Positions 7,880 through 14,403 of a stretch of DNA of 17,485 nucleotides are shown piece by piece. Numbering within the stretch: position 1 is the stretch's first letter; every line of letters starts with the position of its first letter. The stretch comes from Pseudaquidulcibacter sp964557085 (GTDB taxonomy: Bacteria > Pseudomonadota > Alphaproteobacteria > Caulobacterales > Aquidulcibacteraceae), in the NCBI GenBank assembly GCA_964557085.1, contig CAZKYS010000047.1:1-17485 (forward strand), read 5' to 3'. A model generated the notes under the pieces. The model had not been told where the DNA came from. It saw nothing but the letters and a program-made list of their open reading frames with translations, and did no database searches. The position numbers and the translations under genes are program-made.

Positions 7880-8061
7880 GCCCATGCCGAACCCATAGTT
7901 TGGGTTGATGGGTGGTCAATGGGTCTGCCCGCTCCATTCGTTGCAATCTTTGATTTCCACTCCCGTGTTGCCCATACGCCCTGAATGAATCAGGGTGACA
8001 GCCCATCTTTCCCCCAAACTTTTTTGTGTCCGTCCTCAAGATAAAGCGAAAGGAGATGGAC
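7880..8061 (+). ncRNA. Structured 5' leader RNA of ardC (copy A of a duplicated motif)
   Basis: About 200 nt without coding potential lead to ardC. The core is CTGCCCGC (7925-7932) and CTCCCGTGTT (7960-7969), enclosed by ATGGG (7919-7923) pairing with CCCAT (7971-7975). The 5' part folds as GCCCAT/ATGGGT (7880-7885 with 7908-7913) around AACCCA/TGGGTT (7890-7895 with 7901-7906). A perfect 6-bp hairpin CCCTGA-ATGAA-TCAGGG follows (7979-7995). GTCCGTC (8028-8034) can pair with GATGGAC (8055-8061) immediately before the start codon, partly enclosing the ribosome-binding site. The same core occurs upstream of the gene at 10297 with compensated helix sequence, which argues for a conserved RNA structure. 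Candidate known classes are the C4 antisense RNA and the radC motif, both of phage/plasmid context; I could not test either. Confidence 0.7.
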
Positions 8062-8979
8062 ATGAAAAATCAATCTAAATCTTCAATTTCACGTTTCGAC
8101 GTTTATGAAACTATTACCAATCAAATCATTTCCGCAATTGAAAACGGAGTAGGTGATGTTCAATTACCTTGGCATCGCAAAGGATTTTCAACTGCCCGTC
8201 CATTCAATGTTCAATCCAAGAAAGCATACAATGGCGTGAATATTCTTGCGCTTTGGATTGCTGCCTATACCAGTGGTTACGAGCATGGCATTTGGGGCAC
8301 TTATAAACAATGGCAAGAACGTGGTGCGCAAGTTCGCAAAGGTGAAGCATCTTCCGTGATTATCTTCTTCAAAGATATCGAAGTTGAAAATCAAAATGGC
8401 GACGACCCAACACATTACTCAATCGCCAAAGCATCACGTGTATTCAATGTTGCGCAAGTTGAAGGTTATGAAATGCCCGCAACCGAGCCACAAATTGATA
8501 AAATTATCGCTTGTGAAAATGCCGAGCGTTTTATCGTGTCAACTAATGCCAAAATCAATATTGGTGGCGCACGCGCTTTTTACAGCCCATCAAGCGACAC
8601 AATCTCAATGCCAGATCGTCATCGTTTCGTTGGCACTGAAACATCCTCACCAACCGAAGGCTGGTATTCAACCTTGTTTCACGAGCTTACACATTGGACA
8701 GGTTCATCAAACCGTCTTGCACGCGATTTTGGCAAACGCTTTGGTGATAATCGCTATGCAATGGAAGAACTCGTTGCCGAACTTGGTTCGGCATTCCTAT
8801 GTTCCGAACTTGGCATCACCCAAGAACCACGAGCCGACCATGCTTGCTATATCAACAATTGGCTTCAAGTCTTAAAGCAAGATTCAAAAGCCATCATCAC
8901 CGCCGCAAGTCAGGCTTCAAAAGCTTCGGAATATTTGTTGAAAAAATCAGTTAACAATCAATTTGAGGAGGCGGCTTAA
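8062..8979 (+). CDS. ardC: ArdC-type antirestriction protein
   Basis: A 305-aa ArdC family protein. ArdC proteins are known from conjugative plasmids, bind single-stranded DNA and protect incoming plasmid DNA from host restriction. The N-terminal ArdC domain (about 10-135) includes LPWHRKGFSTARPFN and the NGVNILALW segment. The C-terminal zincin-like metallopeptidase domain contains HELTH (207-211) and downstream acidic residues in AMEELVAELG (233-242) that could supply the third metal ligand. The start at 8062 is chosen because AGGAG sits 6 bases upstream; ATG 8056 overlaps that site and the GTG at 8026 lies inside the leader RNA. A hairpin terminator overlaps its last codons, so it is monocistronic. 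It is divergent from the neighbouring type I restriction locus, which is functionally opposite. Translation is likely controlled by its structured leader. Confidence 0.93.
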   Translation: MKNQSKSSISRFDVYETITNQIISAIENGVGDVQLPWHRKGFSTARPFNVQSKKAYNGVNILALWIAAYTSGYEHGIWGTYKQWQERGAQVRKGEASSVIIFFKDIEVENQNGDDPTHYSIAKASRVFNVAQVEGYEMPATEPQIDKIIACENAERFIVSTNAKINIGGARAFYSPSSDTISMPDRHRFVGTETSSPTEGWYSTLFHELTHWTGSSNRLARDFGKRFGDNRYAMEELVAELGSAFLCSELGITQEPRADHACYINNWLQVLKQDSKAIITAASQASKASEYLLKKSVNNQFEEAA

Positions 8980-8993
8980 TGGCTGCCTCTTTT
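8968..8993 (+). terminator. Rho-independent terminator of ardC
   Basis: GAGGCGGC (8968-8975) pairs with GCTGCCTC (8982-8989), an 8-bp stem including one G-U pair, with a 6-nt loop, followed by TTTT. The stem overlaps the ardC stop codon at 8977-8979. Confidence 0.75.
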
Positions 8994-9010
8994 AGTTAGA
9001 GATTTAATTT

Positions 9011-10036
9011 CTAACTTACTTCCCCATAATTTGGTTTAATATATTGTATCAGTGCTGTCCGACCTAATATCAATTTAACGGTAGCTATAAAGATATTTCC
9101 ATCACAGTCTTCCAATTCAAATGGGACATTCAAATCAAAAGAAACAGGTTGCGGCTTTCCACTGTTTATCGCTATGTTGTCCGCATATAAGTATGTTCTA
9201 TTGCTCGTGTCCAAAATGGGGTTTAATCGACCTTTCAATCCTTTGATATGTCCAGTGCCGTGAACTATTATTGAGCCTATATTCTCAGAGCGTTGCAATA
9301 CCACGCTGACGCTTTCAGCTGGGTCTATTGAGTCAGTAAGTGCGCAAGGAAAGTTCTCATGCGCGACCAAAACTCTGTATTTTCTTCTAGTTTGAACGGC
9401 GATACTTGCTACACCATTGTTGCTGACGCATTCTAATACAGTGCCATTGTCAGCAAGAGCAGTAACGCTGATCCCACTTAAAATTGTTCCCTGGTCGTCT
9501 CTCACTTCTACATTTAAGACAGTTGGTTTAACTCTTGGAGATTGGGTAATGCTCGAATAATTTTTCCTAATTATTTCTGTTGGCACTGAGAAACCAGCGA
9601 CGACTAATTTCTTTATGATTATTGCAGAGACTTCCTGTGGTGTCTTTTTATTGGCGGAAATATACCCAACAGTTGGCAAAACACCCGGTATTTCAGTATC
9701 GTCAAATCGGGCTGGAAGAATATATTCTTGTGCTTCTTGGAACGCGCGAGCTTGGGCAGATTTTCTTTCGTGATTGGTCCATAACTTCTCAGAATAATGT
9801 TTCGAGATGAACATTACGGTGTAGCGTGCTTTATTCATATATATGTCTGAAAGATACGTATATAAATCCTTGCCCCATAGGTTTACTTCTTCAAATTCAT
9901 CGTAGAAAACCTTAACACCCTCATCAAGAAGCGCGTTAGCTACACTGTCCACGTATTCCCTGTCTTCACCAGCAAAAGATAAGGCGACGTCAAATTCATA
10001 ATTTTTATTCTCATTTCTCATGCTTATACTATACAT
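9011..10036 (-). CDS. TIR-domain protein with C-terminal beta-rich domains
   Basis: A 341-aa protein. The N-terminal TIR domain (about 12-150) shows FDVALSFAGEDREYV (15-29), VKVFYDEFEEVNLWGKDL (41-58), FISKHYSEKLWTNHERKSA (76-94) and ILPARFDDTEIPG. E90 in NHERKSA occupies the position of the catalytic glutamate of bacterial TIR NADases. The rest is predicted beta-rich: about 170-240 resembles a carboxypeptidase-regulatory or Ig-like fold (VEVRDDQGTILSGISVTA), and about 250-335 is a second beta domain (GHIKGLKGRLNPILD, IAINSGKPQPVSFDL). Bacterial TIR proteins often consume NAD+ when an attached sensor detects phage; the tail domains here could be such a sensor, but that is inference. No partner gene is coupled to it. 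The start is uncertain: ATG 10036 or ATG 10021, neither with a good ribosome-binding site. Confidence 0.88.
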   Translation of the reverse strand: MYSISMRNENKNYEFDVALSFAGEDREYVDSVANALLDEGVKVFYDEFEEVNLWGKDLYTYLSDIYMNKARYTVMFISKHYSEKLWTNHERKSAQARAFQEAQEYILPARFDDTEIPGVLPTVGYISANKKTPQEVSAIIIKKLVVAGFSVPTEIIRKNYSSITQSPRVKPTVLNVEVRDDQGTILSGISVTALADNGTVLECVSNNGVASIAVQTRRKYRVLVAHENFPCALTDSIDPAESVSVVLQRSENIGSIIVHGTGHIKGLKGRLNPILDTSNRTYLYADNIAINSGKPQPVSFDLNVPFELEDCDGNIFIATVKLILGRTALIQYIKPNYGEVS

Positions 10037-10107
10037 TGATACGATGGTTTTCCAATACCAAAGAAATCATTATTGGGACAATTTCATTTTCAAGACTGAG
10101 TTTTAAA

Positions 10108-10113
10108 ATTATA
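10108..10113 (-). promoter_or_regulatory. Possible -10 box for the TIR gene
   Basis: The minus strand reads TATAAT about 72 bases upstream of the first possible start codon of the TIR gene. No convincing -35 hexamer is found at normal spacing, so this is a tentative call. Confidence 0.3.
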
Positions 10114-10167
10114 CGAAGCCTCCATTGTTTTTTTACTTGATAACTCGGCTATTAAAGCAGATTTCAT

Positions 10168-10296
10168 CCCAAGTTCAACAGGCTGCCCGCGCCAGTCGCA
10201 AGCTCCCGTGTTACCTGTTCCCCTTTGGTGAACTTGGGCTTTAGAAACCTGCCTTTTGTCTCCCGTCAATTGGACATCAAACCAAAGGAGGCAATC
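10168..10296 (+). ncRNA. Structured 5' leader RNA of the 10297 gene (copy B)
   Basis: A perfect 10-bp outer helix, CCCAAGTTCA (10168-10177) with TGAACTTGGG (10229-10238), is followed by an inner helix in which ACAGG (10178-10182, with the A at 10177 also complementary) pairs with CCTGT (10214-10218). These enclose CTGCCCGC (10183-10190) and CTCCCGTGTT (10203-10212), identical to copy A. Only 12 nt separate the two conserved strings here against 27 in copy A, while the helix sequences differ but still pair. Downstream, TTTTGTCTCCCGTC (10254-10267) corresponds to a similar string in copy A, and CCTTTTG (10252-10258) can pair with CAAAGG (10283-10288), covering part of the ribosome-binding site. 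This suggests translational control of the following gene. Confidence 0.72.
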
Positions 10297-10602
10297 ATGT
10301 CAGACAATATTCAAATCATCAAAAAATCGTGGAATGGGATCAATATAGAAATCCATTATGCGCCAGTATATTTCAAACTTGGAAATGATTATGTGCTTTC
10401 ACACATTGACGTTTATTCCGAAAACCAACTCCCTTTGCCCATCACCGAAACAGGCTATCGTTCGCACTTCTTTGAAGCCCGTGAACTTGATGGATATGCC
10501 GATATTTGGGCTTATGTCCTTGCGTGGTTAAACCAAGAAGCAAGAACCAATTCTGATTGGAAAGTCTTTGAACAAAATTCAAAACAGCTAACGCTCTTTT
10601 AG
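10297..10602 (+). CDS. Small plasmid-type protein ending in a clamp-binding-like QLTLF
   Basis: A 101-aa soluble protein of unknown function. The sequence shows SWNGINIEIHYAPVYF (11-26), a conserved-looking PLPITETGYRSHF (46-58) and an aromatic C-terminal helix region (WAYVLAWLNQEAR). I recall similar short proteins with the ITETGYRSHF string on alphaproteobacterial plasmids, without a function. The last five residues, QLTLF (97-101), match the consensus QL(S/D)LF of DNA polymerase III beta sliding-clamp-binding motifs, so binding to DnaN is a testable prediction. The start at 10297 has a strong AAAGGAGG five bases upstream; the longer reading from 10225 runs through the leader RNA and is rejected. 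A terminator overlaps its stop. Sharing a leader RNA with ardC suggests both are part of one establishment or counter-defence programme. Confidence 0.8.
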   Translation: MSDNIQIIKKSWNGINIEIHYAPVYFKLGNDYVLSHIDVYSENQLPLPITETGYRSHFFEARELDGYADIWAYVLAWLNQEARTNSDWKVFEQNSKQLTLF

Positions 10603-10615
10603 GCGTTAGCTTTTT
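10586..10615 (+). terminator. Rho-independent terminator of the 10297 gene
   Basis: A perfect 9-bp stem, AGCTAACGC (10586-10594) and GCGTTAGCT (10603-10611), with an 8-nt loop, is followed by a run of T to 10615. It overlaps the final codons and stop of the gene, isolating it from the next one. Confidence 0.88.
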
Positions 10616-10697
10616 CACAATAGAGTTCCCCCCGAATGCCTTTACGTTTTGTTTTATGCTTTGCGCATGATCAATCATGGTCATATGCGAGGTAAAA

Positions 10698-11234
10698 ATG
10701 AAACGCACATTAAATTCTGCCTTTGCGGCAATACTAATATTTGTATCATCAGCGTCGGTTGCCATTGCGGCTCCGACGAAGAAAAAAGCAGCAACAAAAC
10801 GCGCCGCCATCACACAGCCAATAACAAACTATACTTGTGAAGGTATTGATGCCCGCATTGCCAATAATGCGCTAAGCGGAAATTCGCGTAGCGAGTATAA
10901 ATTCTCATTTGGTATGCAAGTAAATCGCGGCAGTGGAACAGCAACGATTATGGGCGTTAGCGGCACTAATCTAATCCGTTCGGGCCGCCACCTTATGACA
11001 GCGGTTGGCAGTAGTTTTAGTTTGCTTATGAATTGGGTTGATAGCTCAAATAATTCTCAAGAGCTTTCAATCGATTTTGGGAATGATGGTTCCTTTTCTG
11101 GTTCAACTTCAGAATCCGGCACAAGCTCAAGCCCTGCTTATCAAATGATGTGTCAGTTAATGGGAAGTGAATTATGCGGCATCACAAATGTGTATGTTAC
11201 ACGAAAAATCGAGGGCAATTGCTGGCAAAGGTAG
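10698..11234 (+). CDS. Small secreted protein of unknown function
   Basis: A 178-aa protein that I do not recognise. A typical Sec signal peptide is present: basic MKRT, a hydrophobic core (AFAAILIFVSSASVAIA) and a likely signal-peptidase cleavage near AIA-AP at about residue 24, so the mature protein is probably periplasmic or secreted. A basic Ala/Lys-rich linker (TKKKAATKRAA) follows, then a Gly/Ser-rich probably beta-strand domain with four cysteines (TCEG, MMCQ, ELCG, GNCW), which may form disulfides. ATG 10698 is chosen over 10677 because GAGG lies just upstream and the signal peptide begins here. The gene stands alone between terminators. It could be cargo of the element or a remnant of the surrounding chromosome or plasmid backbone. 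Confidence 0.75.
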   Translation: MKRTLNSAFAAILIFVSSASVAIAAPTKKKAATKRAAITQPITNYTCEGIDARIANNALSGNSRSEYKFSFGMQVNRGSGTATIMGVSGTNLIRSGRHLMTAVGSSFSLLMNWVDSSNNSQELSIDFGNDGSFSGSTSESGTSSSPAYQMMCQLMGSELCGITNVYVTRKIEGNCWQR

Positions 11235-11257
11235 ACGGTATATTTCAAACCTATTCA

Positions 11258-11284
11258 AAGCGGGAATTTCGGTTCCCGCTTTTT
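11258..11284 (+). terminator. Rho-independent terminator of the secreted-protein gene
   Basis: A 9-bp stem, AAGCGGGAA (11258-11266) with TTCCCGCTT (11273-11281), a 6-nt loop and a T-run, 23 bp after the stop codon. Confidence 0.9.
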
Positions 11285-11317
11285 GTTTTAGTATGTTCGA
11301 TAGACGGCTTAGGTATG

Positions 11318-11380
11318 AAACTATAATAAGGCTTCGATTTTTCGCCGTTATTATAGTTTAATGGCTTAAAACTATAATAA
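11318..11380. repeat. Three copies of AAACTATAATAA, two direct and one inverted
   Basis: AAACTATAATAA occurs exactly at 11318-11329 and 11369-11380, and its exact complement TTATTATAGTTT at 11348-11359. Copies 1 and 2 form a long hairpin-capable inverted repeat, extended by GGC/GCC with one bulged base. Copy 3 is itself framed by GGCTTA (11363-11368) and TAAGCC (11378-11383). The array lies between two convergent genes. It could be a protein-binding array, a bidirectional terminator without a good U-tract, or part of a replication or partition site; the rest of 11285-11479 holds nothing else I recognise. Confidence 0.65.
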
Positions 11381-11479
11381 GCCTAATCTGCATGAAATTT
11401 TAATGAAAATACATGCAAATTACTATTTGCTGATTGATGTTAGCGGAGCGTTAAAGCGGACTTTGAAGCGGTCATTTCA

Positions 11480-12706
11480 CTAACTTATTCGCCCTTTAAT
11501 AAGCGCGATATTGGCATTTGATACCCCATATTCTTTTGCCAATTTTTGCCAATCTGCGAGCGCGGCTTTCGTTTGTTCAATTATTAGACTTGCATCCGCC
11601 CTACTAATTCCCGCCTCTTTTGCTAGGCTGGTCAAATGCTGAACATTTGGATTTTTCCCTTCACCCATTAAACTTGTGCTTTGCTCACCATTCGGGCCAG
11701 ATGAGAACGTTAAATCATAGGCTGGGGCGAATTTCCATTCGCCTCTTTCATTCATTAGGAATGAAAAATTCTTTGAGTGATCGTCACGATTATGTGTGAG
11801 CACGTTAAAAACCGCGAGGCGATACATTTTTACGACTTCGCGAATATCGCGTGTTAATGAGCGCGTTAAAGTAAGTAATTCGCTATAATCTAGGCTTGGC
11901 GTTCTAAAATCTGAATGCAGTAAACCGCAAGCTGTATGCGCATGAAGTCTTTGTGAACCAATACGGTCAAATCGTTTTGTGGCAAAAAACCCTGCATATT
12001 GTTTTGATGGAAATAAATGGGTTTCCATTATTTCCACGCCAGCATTTTTAGCCATTAGTGAATAAATATATTCAATAGCTCCGGCATCGTGCCCGTCAGA
12101 AGAGTTTGGAAACTTAACTATCCAATGCTCAAAGCCGTTTGGCATTGTCAGGGCATCACTAATGATTGTGTCCTTGGATTTACTGACACCAATCATTGCT
12201 TTGGGGCGTGCGCCTTGGGATGAGCCATTGCGTGATAATAATTCTTCTATCACATCATCAGATGAACCGCTTAAAACCGCCTCTGCATCTTTCGCTAATC
12301 TATCAAGATTAAATTCGTTATTGTTTGAAAGGAAAGCATTATCAGGCTGAAAAACCAATGCACCAATGCCATTATTGCCAACGCTTGCTAGCCTATCAAG
12401 CGGCGATAGTTCTTGCGGCAGAATGCCTTTTGACCGCATAGCGCGGTCAAACAGTAAACGCCCCCAACCATCAGGCAAGCTGTCATTAAAAACCCCATAT
12501 AGGCCTTCGAAAATATCCTTATCAAATTTTTGCAAACCGCTTTTGAGCGGTAACCGATAAGGGGATATTTCAATGCCGGATTTTATAAAGTCAGCACCAT
12601 ATTCAAAATAAATAATTCCCTCTCGAATTGCCAAACGACCAACATCATATTTTGAATTACCAAAATCGAGGCCGACTTTTATTTCTTTGATTTGAGTATA
12701 GCTCAT
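11480..12706 (-). CDS. hipA: HipA-family serine/threonine kinase toxin (module 1)
   Basis: A 408-aa HipA kinase. E. coli HipA phosphorylates glutamyl-tRNA synthetase and causes growth arrest and persistence; the substrate here is unknown. The N-terminal HipA domain (about 8-120) includes NDSLPDGWGRLL (74-85). The glycine-rich, autophosphorylation-type loop is NGSSQGARPKA (160-170). The catalytic loop is THNRDDHSKN (304-313), and the DFG-like metal-binding motif is APAYDLT with D331. These positions agree closely with E. coli HipA. All key residues are present, so it is probably active. Its start overlaps the antitoxin stop by 4 bp (ATGA, 12703-12706), the standard hipBA arrangement. It ends before the AAACTATAATAA array; no clear terminator follows. 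Confidence 0.93.
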   Translation of the reverse strand: MSYTQIKEIKVGLDFGNSKYDVGRLAIREGIIYFEYGADFIKSGIEISPYRLPLKSGLQKFDKDIFEGLYGVFNDSLPDGWGRLLFDRAMRSKGILPQELSPLDRLASVGNNGIGALVFQPDNAFLSNNNEFNLDRLAKDAEAVLSGSSDDVIEELLSRNGSSQGARPKAMIGVSKSKDTIISDALTMPNGFEHWIVKFPNSSDGHDAGAIEYIYSLMAKNAGVEIMETHLFPSKQYAGFFATKRFDRIGSQRLHAHTACGLLHSDFRTPSLDYSELLTLTRSLTRDIREVVKMYRLAVFNVLTHNRDDHSKNFSFLMNERGEWKFAPAYDLTFSSGPNGEQSTSLMGEGKNPNVQHLTSLAKEAGISRADASLIIEQTKAALADWQKLAKEYGVSNANIALIKGRIS

Positions 12707-13011
12707 TTGCGCCAGCCTTTTTTGCGTTTGGGTTTTATACCCTTATTCAAAACATCATCGATAGACGAAAATTCGGGGGTCTCTGGTTCAAGTGCTTTGA
12801 TAATTTCATCGAGGCCTCCAACAACGGAAAGTATTTTGAGCAAAGCTTCCAATGATATTAAACCTAGTTGTTCAAACCGCCTCAAAGTCGGCAAGGCAAC
12901 ATCCGCTCTCGTTGCCAAACCGTCTTGGGTTAGGCCGAGGTTTATCCTTCTACCCCGAACATGGCTCGCGATAATTGTTCGTGCTTTTGATGGGCTTATT
13001 AGTGATAACAT
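12703..13011 (-). CDS. hipB: HipB-like HTH antitoxin (module 1)
   Basis: A 102-aa protein with a Cro/C1-type helix-turn-helix at about residues 18-62 (GRRINLGLTQDGLATRADVALPTLRRFEQ is the HTH region, given here in outline as GRRINLGL to RRFEQ). The C-terminal tail is acidic then strongly basic (KRKKGWRK). As in other HipB proteins it is expected to bind and neutralise HipA and to repress its own operon as a dimer. The gene overlaps hipA by 4 bp. The start codon ATG 13011 lacks a strong ribosome-binding site. An AT-rich region with a palindrome lies upstream. Confidence 0.88.
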   Translation of the reverse strand: MLSLISPSKARTIIASHVRGRRINLGLTQDGLATRADVALPTLRRFEQLGLISLEALLKILSVVGGLDEIIKALEPETPEFSSIDDVLNKGIKPKRKKGWRK

Positions 13012-13043
13012 ATTATTACTTTCACCGTAAATTACACAATAAC

Positions 13044-13074
13044 TAATATTATATTATTATATCAAGGAAAGCAA
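13044..13074 (-). promoter_or_regulatory. AT-rich promoter/operator region of hipBA module 1
   Basis: A 13-bp palindrome, TAATAT-T-ATATTA (13044-13056), contains a minus-strand TATAAT (13053-13048). TTGCTT (13074-13069) could be the -35 with a short 15-bp spacer. A HipB dimer could bind the palindrome and block transcription. The AT-richness weakens the case. Confidence 0.35.
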
Positions 13075-13149
13075 CGGCTATTATTGGGAAGGGGTTTCAA
13101 TCTTCAAGATAGGCACGCGGCTAAGCGACATATTTGCATGAAGATAGAT

Positions 13150-14403
13150 TTAGCTCTTGAAGCCCTGATAGACAAATGCGCTTGAAATCAATGCAGCGTC
13201 AGTTTCGGTTACGCCGCAAGCACGACAAATATTATACCATTCAGCGCTTACAATCGAAGCCATGTCATCAATAATAGATTGCGCTTGTTCAGGCTTTAAT
13301 AGAAAGCGTCCATGTTGCGAGTAAATATTCTTTGCATTTGCAAACCGCCCCATATCGCCGCAATCCATAGCTAAATCACGGCGTTCTTGTGCAACTAAAA
13401 GCGAAGGGGTTAGGTCGTATGCAGGTGATAATTTCCATTCCTTACCTTTTGCAATCAAGGCATGATTGCGCGGGTGATCATCAATGTTTGATATTAGAGC
13501 ATTGAAACACATGCGCTTGAATAATTCTAATGCATCGCGCTTGGGGTCTAAGACAGCTCTGCGCAATTCTTCAACAAATATAATGTAAGACCAGCGATCA
13601 CGTTCCAAATAACTTTCGCCCGCACGAAGTAAAGTAAGCGCCGAAATCATTCTAGAGCGTGTGTATCCATCAAGTGTTTTTTCTCGATCAAAACGTTTTA
13701 CAAGTAAAACATCTTTGCCAGATATTTCAACAATTTTGCTGACCGAAACATTCAGTCCACACACTTTGCCAAGTTTAAGCATGGCGTGTTCAACACGTGC
13801 ATTATTCCATCTGTCATGAAGGCTATTAAATTTTGCCACCCAAAGCCCATCATCATCTTCGACGACTGCTTTTGGCCTTGCGCCCCCCATTGAGGTGCCT
13901 AGCAATAGCAAATCCTGAACTTGCGTTGCTATCGGGTCATTCTTATCGGCAAGTTCATTCAATAATTGTTCTGCCATCAATTGGAGTTTTACCAAATCAA
14001 TCGTTTTATTGAATGTGCGCAATGGTGCGGGCGGCGTTGCATTTAGCCCAAAGCTTAGTGCGCCAGCACGGTCATCTGGAGATTCTAATAAATAATCGAG
14101 TTCACCTAAAATTGCTTTACCTGAATGCTTCTCAATAATTCTGCGTCCCCAATGGTCGGGCGCAGCATCACGCAATGCGCCAAAAACACCATTCATCAAT
14201 GTGGTTTCATAAATTTTATCAGAAAGCCTTAATTCAATCGGGTCTAACGGAACAGCATTTGGATTGTTCAAATAACTACGACCATAAACAAATCTACCCA
14301 TCGGATTACCGCGACGATCTTCTTCGAGCACAAACTTACCTGCGGTAATGGGTGCGATAGTGTCGGGGAGAGTGATGTAAACAAAACATTCTTTAGAAGT
14401 CAT
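13150..14403 (-). CDS. HipA-family serine/threonine kinase toxin (module 2)
   Basis: A 417-aa HipA-type kinase, clearly different in sequence from the one at 11480. The N-terminal domain covers about 8-130 (LMNGVFGALRDAAPDHWGRR, 69-88). The glycine-rich loop is GTSMGGARPKA (169-179), the catalytic loop is SNIDDHPRNH (305-314), and the metal-binding motif is SPAYDLTPS with D330. The kinase lysine is probably in VAKFN (189-193). All core residues are present. It resembles the HipA group whose antitoxin gene overlaps by several bases: its ATG 14403 lies 11 bp inside the antitoxin gene. The target is unknown. It is 138 bp upstream of module 1 on the same strand, and read-through into that module is possible because no terminator is seen. 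Confidence 0.92.
   Translation of the reverse strand: MTSKECFVYITLPDTIAPITAGKFVLEEDRRGNPMGRFVYGRSYLNNPNAVPLDPIELRLSDKIYETTLMNGVFGALRDAAPDHWGRRIIEKHSGKAILGELDYLLESPDDRAGALSFGLNATPPAPLRTFNKTIDLVKLQLMAEQLLNELADKNDPIATQVQDLLLLGTSMGGARPKAVVEDDDGLWVAKFNSLHDRWNNARVEHAMLKLGKVCGLNVSVSKIVEISGKDVLLVKRFDREKTLDGYTRSRMISALTLLRAGESYLERDRWSYIIFVEELRRAVLDPKRDALELFKRMCFNALISNIDDHPRNHALIAKGKEWKLSPAYDLTPSLLVAQERRDLAMDCGDMGRFANAKNIYSQHGRFLLKPEQAQSIIDDMASIVSAEWYNICRACGVTETDAALISSAFVYQGFKS

Noticed and set aside
8026..8061. Earlier GTG start for ardC
   Set aside because: It would place coding sequence in the structured leader, and the strong AGGAG points to ATG 8062.
8384..8875. 163-aa plus-strand reading frame
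   Set aside because: Out-of-frame shadow of ardC, no ribosome-binding site and Gln/His-rich composition typical of a shifted frame.
10225..10296. N-terminal extension of the 101-aa gene
   Set aside because: It runs through the outer helix and conserved leader strings; the AAAGGAGG site fits the start at 10297.
11318..11359. Inverted repeat as insertion-sequence ends or a rho-independent terminator
   Set aside because: No transposase or target duplication is present, the arms are only 18 bp apart, and there is no T-run on either side.
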